Shown in pieces: positions 1-6,757 of a stretch of DNA of 7,182 nucleotides; position 1 is the stretch's first letter; the number at the start of each line of letters is the position of its first letter. The notes beneath the pieces were generated by a model, which worked only from the letters and a program-made list of their open reading frames with translations, was not told where the DNA came from and made no database searches. Position numbers and translations under genes: made by a program. Location of the stretch: assembly GCA_015492115.1 (NCBI GenBank), contig WGFS01000093.1, positions 1-7,182 on the forward strand. Reading direction: 5' to 3'. This stretch comes from Aquificaceae bacterium (lineage in GTDB: Bacteria; Aquificota; Aquificia; Aquificales; Aquificaceae).

Positions 1-917
1 AGTATGGCTACGGGTATGGTTATTATGAGAACTATCGCAAGGGTAAACCCTATTATGCCCACAGTGAGGACAAGAGACCACATACCCCCTATCCCTATGT
101 AGTTGTTGCTGAAGCTCTCCTTCACAAAGGAGGGTGTGAAGATAGATACGACAGCCATAAATGTACTCTCAAAGCTGGGTTTTCCCCGCAGTATAGCCCT
201 GGATACCATTAGAGGTAATACATAGAAGAGCCACAGCCAGAATATAAGAACGAGGAAAACCACTACGAACACAGCTCCAAGGGTTGAACCGCCAACCCTA
301 CCGTAGCTCGCAATATCGGATATTGCCCCCAGACCACCGAACACGAAAGCGAGGGCAAAGAAGAGCACCATGCTCAGTATTGATAGGACTATAAAACCGA
401 GCCAGAACCCGAATCCTGAGCCCATGTATCTTGAGAAAGCCTCTCCAAGACTGAGCTCCTTCATAACCGATCTAACAGACTCGGGGCTCAGTTCTCTTTC
501 CTTAAATCTGTGAGACATGAGGAGAAGGAAGGCGTAGTAGAAGGCACTGGAAACTATGCTCACAAATAAACCAACTATGGGAACCATAGAGAGAAGGCTC
601 AGTAAAACCACCACAGCGCCCCAGGATACAGCAAGACCCCAGTTTGACTTCACTGCGGTGTTGGTTAGGCTGAATATCCCCCCTCCGCTTGATGAATCTT
701 CAAAGGTTATCTTCAGGAGGGAGGAGTGCTTTTCAGAGATCTGTTGAAGCTTGAGTATTGCGGAAGGATCCTTGACATATATGGACACACTCCCGTCTTC
801 CCTCTTCAGCTTCTGGAACTCCTCCTCATTCACCCCAAGGGTGCTTGAGAGAACACTGAACAGGAAATCGTCTGGAACTTCTGGGCTGTTCTTCTCTATA
901 ACAACTCTCAGAGCCAC
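1..917 (-). CDS. Uncharacterised multi-pass membrane protein (3' end outside the window)
   Basis: I do not recognise this protein. About 305 codons are visible, with no stop before the window edge. The reading begins at a GTG (915-917), nine bases after the nfo stop; the nfo TAG lies in the same frame, so no earlier start is possible. An ATG at 917-919 is out of frame. Residues 1-90 are soluble and charged, with a possible short amphipathic helix around 50-72. Hydrophobic segments follow at about 95-134 (probably two passes around a Met-Val-Pro-Ile turn), 169-195, 213-237 and 279-305, the last still running at the edge. The loop at 136-165 is basic and charged. The layout resembles generic Yip1-like or DUF4013-like bacterial membrane families, but that is only an impression. 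No catalytic motif is seen. No Shine-Dalgarno site is visible, so translation is probably coupled to nfo. It is the last visible gene of the ileS unit. Confidence 0.8.
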   Translation of the reverse strand, partial: MALRVVIEKNSPEVPDDFLFSVLSSTLGVNEEEFQKLKREDGSVSIYVKDPSAILKLQQISEKHSSLLKITFEDSSSGGGIFSLTNTAVKSNWGLAVSWGAVVVLLSLLSMVPIVGLFVSIVSSAFYYAFLLLMSHRFKERELSPESVRSVMKELSLGEAFSRYMGSGFGFWLGFIVLSILSMVLFFALAFVFGGLGAISDIASYGRVGGSTLGAVFVVVFLVLIFWLWLFYVLPLMVSRAILRGKPSFESTFMAVVSIFTPSFVKESFSNNYIGIGGMWSLVLTVGIIGFTLAIVLIITIPVAI

Positions 918-926
918 GCATAAATT

Positions 927-1766
927 CTACAACGAGTAAAGCTCTCTCAACCTGTTCAAGTTTACCACGTCCATGTCGTCCGTCTTTGGGGTCTCTATGT
1001 AGTAGGGGAGTTTCCCAAAGTGCTCGTGCTTCAGGAGGTTTCTGAACCCATCCAGACCTATGTACCCATCGCCTATGTGCTCATGTCTGTCCCTTTTAGC
1101 TCCGAGGGGAACCTTTGAGTCGTTGGCATGAACAGCCATAACCCTTTCAAAACCGACCGTTTCTTCAACTTCACGGAGGAACCTGTCAAACCCCTCAGGA
1201 GTGTTTATCCCGTAACCGTAGGCGAAGGCGTGGCACGTGTCAAGGCACAACCCAAGTCTGAGACCGGGAAATCTATCAATGATACGGGCGAGCTCAGAAA
1301 AGCTCTTCCCCATATCTCCCCTCTCACCTGCAGTGTTCTCCAATAGCACCGTAGTCCTGCACGGCTCGTATCTTGAGAATATCTCCTCAAGGGAGGAGAT
1401 TATGTTTCTCATAGCTGTTTCTTCGTCTATCCCCTTTGCTGTACCTGGGTGGAAGTTGTAAAAGTCTATCCCGACGCTGTCGCAGAACCTAAGCTCTTCA
1501 AGAAATACGTTTATGGACTTTCTCCTGAGATCTTCGTTGGCGGACGCTAAGTTCAGAAGGTAGGGTGCGTGAACCATAACAGGATTACCGAACTCCCTCA
1601 ACCTCTCGGAAAATTTGTTTACTAACTCATTACTAACACCTCTCCACCTCCAGACCCTTGGACTCCTCAGGAAGAACTGGAAAACCTCAGCCCGTATCTC
1701 CTTGGCTCTATCAAAGGTGTTCAGTATGGAACCTGCTGAGGAAACGTGGGCGCCAAAGAGTGCCAT
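927..1766 (-). CDS. nfo: Endonuclease IV (AP endonuclease)
   Basis: This enzyme cuts the DNA backbone 5' to abasic sites and trims blocked 3' ends in base-excision repair. The protein has 279 residues, normal for the AP-endonuclease-2 family, and forms a single TIM barrel. All nine residues expected to bind the three zinc ions of E. coli Nfo can be placed: H66, H106, E143, D176, H179, H213, D226, H228 and E258. Family blocks visible are GAHVSSAGS at 5-13, NFHPG at 104-108, LENTAG at 142-147, CLDTCHAFAYGY at 174-185 and DRHEHIGDG at 226-234. The start ATG shares one base with the stop of the upstream phosphoesterase gene (TGATG). No good Shine-Dalgarno site precedes it, so it is probably translated by coupling. 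Nothing suggests inactivation. Confidence 0.97.
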   Translation of the reverse strand: MALFGAHVSSAGSILNTFDRAKEIRAEVFQFFLRSPRVWRWRGVSNELVNKFSERLREFGNPVMVHAPYLLNLASANEDLRRKSINVFLEELRFCDSVGIDFYNFHPGTAKGIDEETAMRNIISSLEEIFSRYEPCRTTVLLENTAGERGDMGKSFSELARIIDRFPGLRLGLCLDTCHAFAYGYGINTPEGFDRFLREVEETVGFERVMAVHANDSKVPLGAKRDRHEHIGDGYIGLDGFRNLLKHEHFGKLPYYIETPKTDDMDVVNLNRLRELYSL

Positions 1767-2746
1767 CAGTGATGTATCTTCTGGAGCTCAAGCTGTTTTC
1801 TTATCTCGGAGAGGAGTTTCTCAAGCGCTTTCTCGTAAGAGTTCTCCTTGATCTTTGCACCGGAAGCGTACTTATGACCGCCACCTCCGAGCCTCTCCGC
1901 TATCTTGGAGACATCTGCATTCACCTTACTCCTCAAAGAGACCTTCCATATACCCTCGTCAGGCTTCTCTATGAGGGCGAAGGCTACCTCCACACCCTCT
2001 ATAGACCTCGGGTAGTTCACGAGCCCCTCGCTGTCCGAGTACTCGGTTCCGGTCTCCTTGAAGAACCTGTCAAATATGGTTATTCCCGCGACAAGTCCGT
2101 CCTCGTAGAGGGTGAGGGTCTCAAGAACCTTGGCTATGAGCTTCATCTTGTTCAGGGATTCCCTCTCAGAGAACATCCTGTAAACGTAGTTGGGGTCTGC
2201 CCCGTAGTGAACGAGCTTTCTGGCAAGTTCAAAGGTGTACTCGTTGGTGTTTGAGTACTTGAAGAAGCCCGTGTCCGTGGCGAGCCCGGCGTAGATACAT
2301 GTCGCTATATCCTTATCTATCTTTGTTTCGTCCCAGGCCGATATGAGCTCGTATACGAGCGCTGCTGTAGCTGGAGACTTGGGGTCTATGTAGTCGTATC
2401 TTCCGTAGAACTCTCCACCAACGTGGTGGTCTATCCTTACCCTCTTTGCGACCTTGACTTCAGCTCCAGCCCTGTAAAATCCAGCTGAATCAACTATTAT
2501 CCCTATGTCGTAGAACTTTCCGTCCGGTATCTGTACGACCTCCTCGGAATGGGGTATGAAGTCAAGGAAGTGGGGTATCCTGTCCTTGCAACCCACAGTT
2601 ACGTTCTTCCCAAGCTTCTTGAGAAACAGGTAGAGAGCCATCGCGCTCCCGAGGGCATCTCCATCGGGGTTCTCGTGGGTCAGTATGAGTATGGAGCCGT
2701 TGGATGACTTCAAAAAGTCAAGGAGGGGAATGCTCTCTCTCCTCAT
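1766..2746 (-). CDS. nrnA: DHH/DHHA1 phosphoesterase, NrnA-type oligoribonuclease / pAp phosphatase
   Basis: Proteins of this family degrade RNA fragments of two to a few nucleotides and often remove the 3' phosphate from pAp, using manganese in the cytoplasm. The 326 residues match NrnA length. The N-terminal DHH domain shows HENPDGDALGS at 24-34 (metal ligands H24, D28, D30), IIVDSAG at 83-89 (D86), the IDHH signature at 105-108 and ATDTGFF at 156-162 (D158). The C-terminal DHHA1 domain carries GGGGHKYASG at 287-296, which binds the substrate phosphate. There is no PAS, GGDEF or membrane segment, which argues against a GdpP-type cyclic-di-AMP phosphodiesterase, and the protein is too short for RecJ. 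The start at 2746 is fixed by a strong Shine-Dalgarno site. It lies 53 bp after ileS and overlaps nfo by one base. Exact substrate preference (short RNA, pAp or pApA) cannot be read from sequence. Confidence 0.88.
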   Translation of the reverse strand: MRRESIPLLDFLKSSNGSILILTHENPDGDALGSAMALYLFLKKLGKNVTVGCKDRIPHFLDFIPHSEEVVQIPDGKFYDIGIIVDSAGFYRAGAEVKVAKRVRIDHHVGGEFYGRYDYIDPKSPATAALVYELISAWDETKIDKDIATCIYAGLATDTGFFKYSNTNEYTFELARKLVHYGADPNYVYRMFSERESLNKMKLIAKVLETLTLYEDGLVAGITIFDRFFKETGTEYSDSEGLVNYPRSIEGVEVAFALIEKPDEGIWKVSLRSKVNADVSKIAERLGGGGHKYASGAKIKENSYEKALEKLLSEIRKQLELQKIHH

Positions 2747-2753
2747 ATCTTTT

Positions 2754-2761
2754 CCTCCTTA
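2754..2761 (-). promoter_or_regulatory. Shine-Dalgarno site of the nrnA-type gene
   Basis: On the minus strand TAAGGAGG lies seven bases before the ATG at 2746. It is a near-perfect anti-16S match and fixes the start. It sits in the 53 bp gap after ileS, where I see no convincing promoter or terminator, so this gene appears to have independent ribosome loading within a shared transcript. Confidence 0.85.
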
Positions 2762-2799
2762 GAAAATAATGTAGGAAAACTCTCAGTTGAGAATATGAT

Positions 2800-5622
2800 T
2801 TAAGTGCAAACATATCCCAATTCCTTCAGAACCTCACAACACCTCTTACAGACCTCACCTTCAAACTCTCTCTCAGGATAGTATATCCAGCATCTCGGAC
2901 ACTTTTTTCCTTCGGCGTGGGATACACCAACAGTAAGGTTTTCAACCTCCTCACCCTCGCTCACAACGTCCCCACCCTCTCCAAACTCAACCTGACTGAC
3001 CGTCAAGAAGAAGTTCAGGTAGTCGCTGTACTTTCTGAGTAGCTCAAGGAGCTCGCCTTCAGCCCTTATGAATACCTTAGCCTCGTAAGGGTGCCTGACT
3101 ATATCCTCCCTCCTCGCTCTCTCAAGAACCCTCAGAACCTCATCCCTCACCTTTATGAGTAGCTCGTACTCCTTCTCAAGCTCCTCGTCCACAAGTCTGT
3201 CGTCAGGTCGTGGTATCTCAGCGAGAAAAACGCTCTCCGGGAGGGAAGGGTCTATCTTCCTGGCGTGTTCCCAGACCTCTTCCGCGGTAAAGCTCAGGAA
3301 TGGAGCAATGGATGTTGTGAGGGAGACGAGGAGCTCGTGGAGAACTGTCTGGGCGGATCTCCTCTCCCAGCTGTCCGGTGCATAGACGTATAGCCTGTCC
3401 TTGAGAACGTCAAGGTAGAGGGAGGAGAGGGTGGTTGTGCAGAAGTTCCTTACCAGGTGGTAAACACGGTGGAAGGTGTAGTTGCTGTAGTACCTGTGAA
3501 CCTCCAACAGGACACCCTGAAGATGGGAAACGAGCCAGCGGTCAAAGTGGTGAAGCTCCTCTGTTTCAATCCTATCCTTTGCCGGGTCAAAGTCGTAGAG
3601 GTTTGCGAGCAAGAACCTCAGGGTGTTCCTTATCTTCCTGTAGTCGTCAACCAGGTTCTTCAGGATAGAGCTTCCAAGCTTGACATCCTCCGAGTAATCC
3701 TCTGAAGCTACCCAGAGACGGAGTATGTCCGCACCGTACCTGTCTATTACTTCCTGGGGAGAGACCACGTTCCCCAGAGACTTTGACATCTTCCTTCCCT
3801 TCTCATCAACGGTGAAGCCGTGGGTAAGCACAGATCTGTAGGGGGCGTGTCCGTAAGAGCCAACTGACTCAAGGAGAGAAGCCTGAAACCACCCCCTGTG
3901 CTGGTCGGAGCCCTCAAGGTACATGTCCGCCCTGTCAAAGCCGAGAGGTCTTATCACAGAAGCGTGAGAGCACCCTGAGTCAAACCACACGTCAAGGATG
4001 TCCTCCTCCTTCCTGAAGCTCTCACTGCCACACCTCTTACACCTGTATCCCTCCGGGAGGAGTTCCCTCTCGCTCTTCTCAAACCAAACGTCAGCGCCGA
4101 ACTCGTTCTCCTCTATAAGCCTTGCGACATGCTCAAACACCTCCCTGTCGTCCGCTATCTCCCCACACTCCCTGCAGTAGAAAACAGCTATGGGAACACC
4201 CCAGTACCTCTGCCTGGATATACACCAGTCGGGTCTGTTCTCAACCATACTCTTTATGCGGTTCTTCCCATACTCCGGTATCCACCTGACCTTCTCTATC
4301 TCCTCAAGCGCCCTCTCCCTGAGGGTGTGAGAGTTGAGCCTGGCGGACATGCCTATGAACCACTGATGGGTAGCCCTGAATATGACCGGATTCTTACACC
4401 TCCAGCAGTGGGGATAGGAGTGTCTCACCCTGTCGCTGTGAACAAGAAAGCCCTTTTCCTTCAGGAGATTTACGATCAGGTTGTTGGCATCAAATACGCG
4501 AACTCCCCTTATGAATTCCGGAACAGGTGGGACGAACTTCCCCGAGTCGTCAAGGGGAGAGTAAGGCTCAAGCCCGTATCTTGAACCGACCACGTAGTCC
4601 TCCTGACCGTGCCCGGGAGCCATGTGAACGAGTCCAGTTCCCGTCCCGAGCTCAACGAACTCCGAAGGATAAACCTTCCACATACCCCTCAGGGTCTCTT
4701 CGGAGAGGTATCCTTCAAGCTCAGACCTGTCAACGAAAGGGTGCCTGTAGGATAGTCCAACGAGCTCCTTGCCCTTGACCTCCCTCAGTAACTCTCCATC
4801 TATTCCCGTAAGCTCCCTGAACCTTTCAAGGAGTTCCTTTGCGAGGATCAGAGTTCCTTCTGGGGTTTTAAAGTAAACGTAGGTGTACTCCTCTCCCACC
4901 ATAACACCGAGGTTGGCGGGAAGAGTCCAGGGGGTCGTAGTCCATATAACGAGGTAGGTATCCTCCTCACCTTCAAGGGGGAACTTAACGAACACGCTCG
5001 GGTCTTCCTTCTCCTGATACTCAACCTCAGCCTCTGCCTCTGCGGTCATGTCGTATATGCACCAGTAAACAGGCTTCTTGCTCCTGTAAGCGAGCCCTTT
5101 CTCATAGAACTTGCCGAGCTCCCTGACCTCCTGAGCCTCGTAGGCTGGGTCCATGGTCAGGTATGGGTTGTCCCAGTCCCCGAGGACACCCAGCCTCTTG
5201 AACTCCTCCCTCTGGATGTCCACGAACCTCCTGGCGTAATCCCGACAGAGCTTTCTGAACTCTCCCTTTGGCAGTTCCTCCTTCCTGATCTTTTTTGACT
5301 TCAGCTCCTTCTCAACCTGCCTCTCTATGGGAAGACCGTGGCAGTCCCATCCTGGTATGTAGAGGATATCCCTACCAGTTAGCAGGTTGTACTTGTTTAT
5401 AATGTCCTTGAGTATCTTGTTAAGGGCGTGCCCTATGTGGATATGTCCGTTCGCATAAGGAGGTCCATCGTGAAGCAGGAAAATTTTCCTACCCTTCCTC
5501 AACTCTCTTATCTTTTCATACAGTTTTTCCCACCTCTGAAGTATCTGGGGCTCTTTATCCGGAAGGTTTGCCTTCATGGGAAACTCAGTTCTGGGAAGGT
5601 TGAGAGTCTCCTTATAGTCCAT
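2800..5622 (-). CDS. ileS: Isoleucyl-tRNA synthetase
   Basis: This class Ia synthetase charges tRNA-Ile with isoleucine and hydrolyses mischarged valine. Its 940 residues are normal for the bacterial type. In order: an N-terminal segment with LPRTEFPMKANLP at 9-21; the HIGH signature H62-H65; the CP1 editing domain with TTTPWT at 228-233 and GTGTGLVHMAPGHGQEDYVVG ending in the editing aspartate D342; the catalytic core with SRQRYWGVP around 469-477 and DVWFDSG at 544-550; the KMSKS loop K611-S615; a helical anticodon-binding region from about 650 to 880; and a C-terminal zinc site C908, C911, C925, C928. The HIGH and KMSKS contexts and the C-terminal zinc site point to the ordinary bacterial form rather than the eukaryote-like mupirocin-resistant one. 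The start is supported by GGAGGT seven bases upstream. It heads the leftward unit, with the phosphoesterase gene 53 bp behind it. The leader is short, with no room for a T-box. Confidence 0.98.
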   Translation of the reverse strand: MDYKETLNLPRTEFPMKANLPDKEPQILQRWEKLYEKIRELRKGRKIFLLHDGPPYANGHIHIGHALNKILKDIINKYNLLTGRDILYIPGWDCHGLPIERQVEKELKSKKIRKEELPKGEFRKLCRDYARRFVDIQREEFKRLGVLGDWDNPYLTMDPAYEAQEVRELGKFYEKGLAYRSKKPVYWCIYDMTAEAEAEVEYQEKEDPSVFVKFPLEGEEDTYLVIWTTTPWTLPANLGVMVGEEYTYVYFKTPEGTLILAKELLERFRELTGIDGELLREVKGKELVGLSYRHPFVDRSELEGYLSEETLRGMWKVYPSEFVELGTGTGLVHMAPGHGQEDYVVGSRYGLEPYSPLDDSGKFVPPVPEFIRGVRVFDANNLIVNLLKEKGFLVHSDRVRHSYPHCWRCKNPVIFRATHQWFIGMSARLNSHTLRERALEEIEKVRWIPEYGKNRIKSMVENRPDWCISRQRYWGVPIAVFYCRECGEIADDREVFEHVARLIEENEFGADVWFEKSERELLPEGYRCKRCGSESFRKEEDILDVWFDSGCSHASVIRPLGFDRADMYLEGSDQHRGWFQASLLESVGSYGHAPYRSVLTHGFTVDEKGRKMSKSLGNVVSPQEVIDRYGADILRLWVASEDYSEDVKLGSSILKNLVDDYRKIRNTLRFLLANLYDFDPAKDRIETEELHHFDRWLVSHLQGVLLEVHRYYSNYTFHRVYHLVRNFCTTTLSSLYLDVLKDRLYVYAPDSWERRSAQTVLHELLVSLTTSIAPFLSFTAEEVWEHARKIDPSLPESVFLAEIPRPDDRLVDEELEKEYELLIKVRDEVLRVLERARREDIVRHPYEAKVFIRAEGELLELLRKYSDYLNFFLTVSQVEFGEGGDVVSEGEEVENLTVGVSHAEGKKCPRCWIYYPEREFEGEVCKRCCEVLKELGYVCT

Positions 5623-5629
5623 TCACTAG

Positions 5630-5635
5630 ACCTCC
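5630..5635 (-). promoter_or_regulatory. Shine-Dalgarno site of ileS
   Basis: GGAGGT on the minus strand lies seven bases before the ileS ATG at 5622. Spacing and match are good and settle the start codon. Confidence 0.85.
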
Positions 5636-5664
5636 ATGAGCCTATCAAAAATGGCTGAAAGATA

Positions 5665-5692
5665 ATTATAGTCTAAAGAAAAGGCTTGCAAA
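5665..5692 (-). promoter_or_regulatory. Predicted sigma-70-type promoter for the ileS unit
   Basis: On the minus strand a perfect TATAAT (5665-5670) has TTTGCA (5687-5692) sixteen bases upstream, matching four of six -35 positions. Transcription would begin near 5658, giving a leader of about 36 bases before ileS. The -35 box lies over the -35 box of the divergent HU promoter. This is predicted from sequence only. Confidence 0.6.
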
Positions 5693-5714
5693 ATCAAAAC
5701 AAGTTATGTATTAT
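5686..5714 (+). promoter_or_regulatory. Predicted sigma-70-type promoter for the HU gene
   Basis: TTGCAA (5686-5691) and TATTAT (5709-5714) are separated by an ideal 17 bases, with a TG just before the -10 box. Transcription would begin near 5721, about 32 bases before the HU ATG. Flanking A-rich runs could help polymerase binding. It is arranged back to back with the ileS promoter. Confidence 0.65.
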
Positions 5715-5738
5715 CTATATCAGCGCTAAATTCTATTT

Positions 5739-5745
5739 GGGAGGG
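5739..5745 (+). promoter_or_regulatory. Shine-Dalgarno site of the HU gene
   Basis: GGGAGGG lies seven to eight bases before the ATG at 5753, favouring that start over the nearby out-of-frame GTG at 5748. Confidence 0.8.
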
Positions 5746-5752
5746 TCGTGCT

Positions 5753-6025
5753 ATGACAAAGGCAGAGCTTGTTGCAGAGGTCGCCAAGCAGGCGGGCATC
5801 ACCAAGAAAGAGGCTGACGCCGCTCTCAAGGCAGCTGTCGCGGCTATAGCCAAGGCTCTCAAGAAGGGCGAGAGGATCGCCATACCCGGTCTGGGGATAT
5901 TCACTGTCAAGAAGAGGGCTGCAAGAAAGGGTAGGAACCCAAGAACGGGTCAGGTAATCCAGATACCCGCAAGGAAGGTCGTAGCCTTCAAACCCGCAAA
6001 GGACCTTAGAGAGAGCATAAAGTAA
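5753..6025 (+). CDS. hup: HU-family histone-like DNA-binding protein
   Basis: This small basic protein dimerises and bends DNA with little sequence preference, packaging the nucleoid and assisting replication, repair and recombination. Its 90 residues are exactly HU length. Helices at 3-14 and 18-38 form the dimer core and are unusually rich in alanine and lysine. The family block IPGLGIFTVKKRAARKGRNP at 44-63 leads into the flexible DNA-binding arm, with R61, N62, the intercalating P63, T65 and G66. The C-terminal helix is at about 81-90. HU is preferred over IHF because the core is generic and no partner subunit is seen, but the two cannot be fully separated by sequence alone. It has its own promoter and a strong ribosome site, consistent with abundant expression. 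A GC-rich hairpin and rsmE follow directly. Confidence 0.96.
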   Translation: MTKAELVAEVAKQAGITKKEADAALKAAVAAIAKALKKGERIAIPGLGIFTVKKRAARKGRNPRTGQVIQIPARKVVAFKPAKDLRESIK

Positions 6026-6033
6026 AACCACCC

Positions 6034-6050
6034 CGGGGCGTTCCGCCCCG
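6034..6050 (+). terminator. GC-rich hairpin between the HU gene and rsmE, possible attenuator
   Basis: A perfect seven-base stem CGGGGCG / CGCCCCG closes a TTC loop, eight bases after the HU stop. Only two T residues follow, so it lacks the U tract of a classical intrinsic terminator. It ends five bases before the rsmE ATG. It may protect the 3' end of the HU message, reduce read-through, or shield the rsmE start. The structure is seen directly; its role is inferred. Confidence 0.45.
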
Positions 6051-6055
6051 TTCCC

Positions 6056-6757
6056 ATGCACATCTTTTTCCCGAGCTCAAAGAAAGGAAACAGATTCGTA
6101 ATATCGGGTGAAGAACTAAAACACCTGAAAGTAAGGAGAATTAGTCCAGGTGAAGAACTCGGTATAATCTGGGAGGAAAAGATTTACCTGTGCAGACTCT
6201 CTGAAGAGAGAAAGAGGGAAGCCCTGTGCGAGATCGTAGGAGAGATTGAAACCAAGAAACCCGAAGTTGAGATAACGCTATACCAGGCGGTGACAGTTGA
6301 TCTTAAGACCTTTGACATGATAGTCCAGAAGGCAACTGAGCTCGGCGTGGTTAAGCTCGTCCCCACTATCACGGAGAGGAGCTTTAGAAGGAGAGAAGTT
6401 TTACTAAAAAGGATGGAAAGATGGAGGAGGATATCTAAGGAAGCGATGAAGCAGTCTGGAAGACCCTACGAGATGCTGATAGAAAAACCGACTTCTATAA
6501 ACTCGTTAAAACCAGAGCACGAGCTAAACGTTATCCTTGACAACTTCTATGAGGGAATACCCGTAAGGGAACTGAAACTTTCGGGTATTGAAAAATTAGG
6601 TATAGTCGTTGGTCCTGAGGGAGGATTCAGCGAGAGAGAAGGAAGCATGCTCAGGGAAAAGGGGTTTACCTCCGTAAAACTTGAGCCTCACACTCTCAGG
6701 TCTGAGACCGCCATGATGGTAAGCGTTGGTATCATAGTGAACCTTGCAGGTTCCTGA
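6056..6757 (+). CDS. rsmE: 16S rRNA m3U1498 methyltransferase RsmE
   Basis: RsmE uses S-adenosylmethionine to methylate N3 of U1498 in 16S rRNA, near the decoding centre of the small subunit. Its 233 residues fit the family. The N-terminal PUA-like RNA-binding domain (about 1-68) opens with the typical MHIFFP and carries HLKVRRISPGEEL at 23-35. The SPOUT methyltransferase domain follows, with QKATELGV at 91-98, the cofactor-loop motif GPEGGFSEREG at 186-196 and the knot motif LRSETA at 214-219. The conserved N-terminus makes 6056 the right start although no Shine-Dalgarno site precedes it: the preceding bases are a pyrimidine-rich stretch directly after the hairpin. It is therefore probably read from the HU transcript at low efficiency. 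Its last 26 bases overlap the end of the convergent regulator gene. Confidence 0.96.
   Translation: MHIFFPSSKKGNRFVISGEELKHLKVRRISPGEELGIIWEEKIYLCRLSEERKREALCEIVGEIETKKPEVEITLYQAVTVDLKTFDMIVQKATELGVVKLVPTITERSFRRREVLLKRMERWRRISKEAMKQSGRPYEMLIEKPTSINSLKPEHELNVILDNFYEGIPVRELKLSGIEKLGIVVGPEGGFSEREGSMLREKGFTSVKLEPHTLRSETAMMVSVGIIVNLAGS

Noticed and set aside
556..939. Two short plus-strand frames opposite the membrane gene
   Set aside because: The minus strand reads as a continuous membrane protein with normal hydrophobic segments; the plus-strand frames are its shadow.
1658..2254. 198-codon frame on the plus strand opposite the nrnA-type gene and the start of nfo
   Set aside because: It is antisense to two well-supported genes, has no ribosome site or recognisable domain, and crosses their junction.
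2762..2799. Small hairpin (TCTC / GAGA) in the gap after ileS as an intrinsic terminator
   Set aside because: A four-base stem is too weak, and a strong ribosome site for the next gene follows directly.
4129..4584. 151-codon frame on the plus strand opposite ileS
   Set aside because: It lies wholly inside the conserved editing and catalytic domains of ileS on the other strand, with no independent support.
5686..5703. Sigma-54 (-24/-12) promoter reading leftward over TTGCA
   Set aside because: The TTGC half fits, but the essential GG at -24 is replaced by TG and the following CAC is missing. Sigma-70-like boxes explain the site better.
5623..5752. T-box or other riboswitch leader in front of ileS
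   Set aside because: The predicted leader is only about 36 bases and the whole gap is 130 bp shared with a divergent gene. There is no specifier stem, T-box consensus or terminator/antiterminator pair.
5726..6061. Open 111-codon frame on the minus strand across the HU gene
   Set aside because: It is antisense to a clear HU gene, reads across the GC hairpin and has no family motif. Its openness follows from the Ala/Lys-rich codons of HU.
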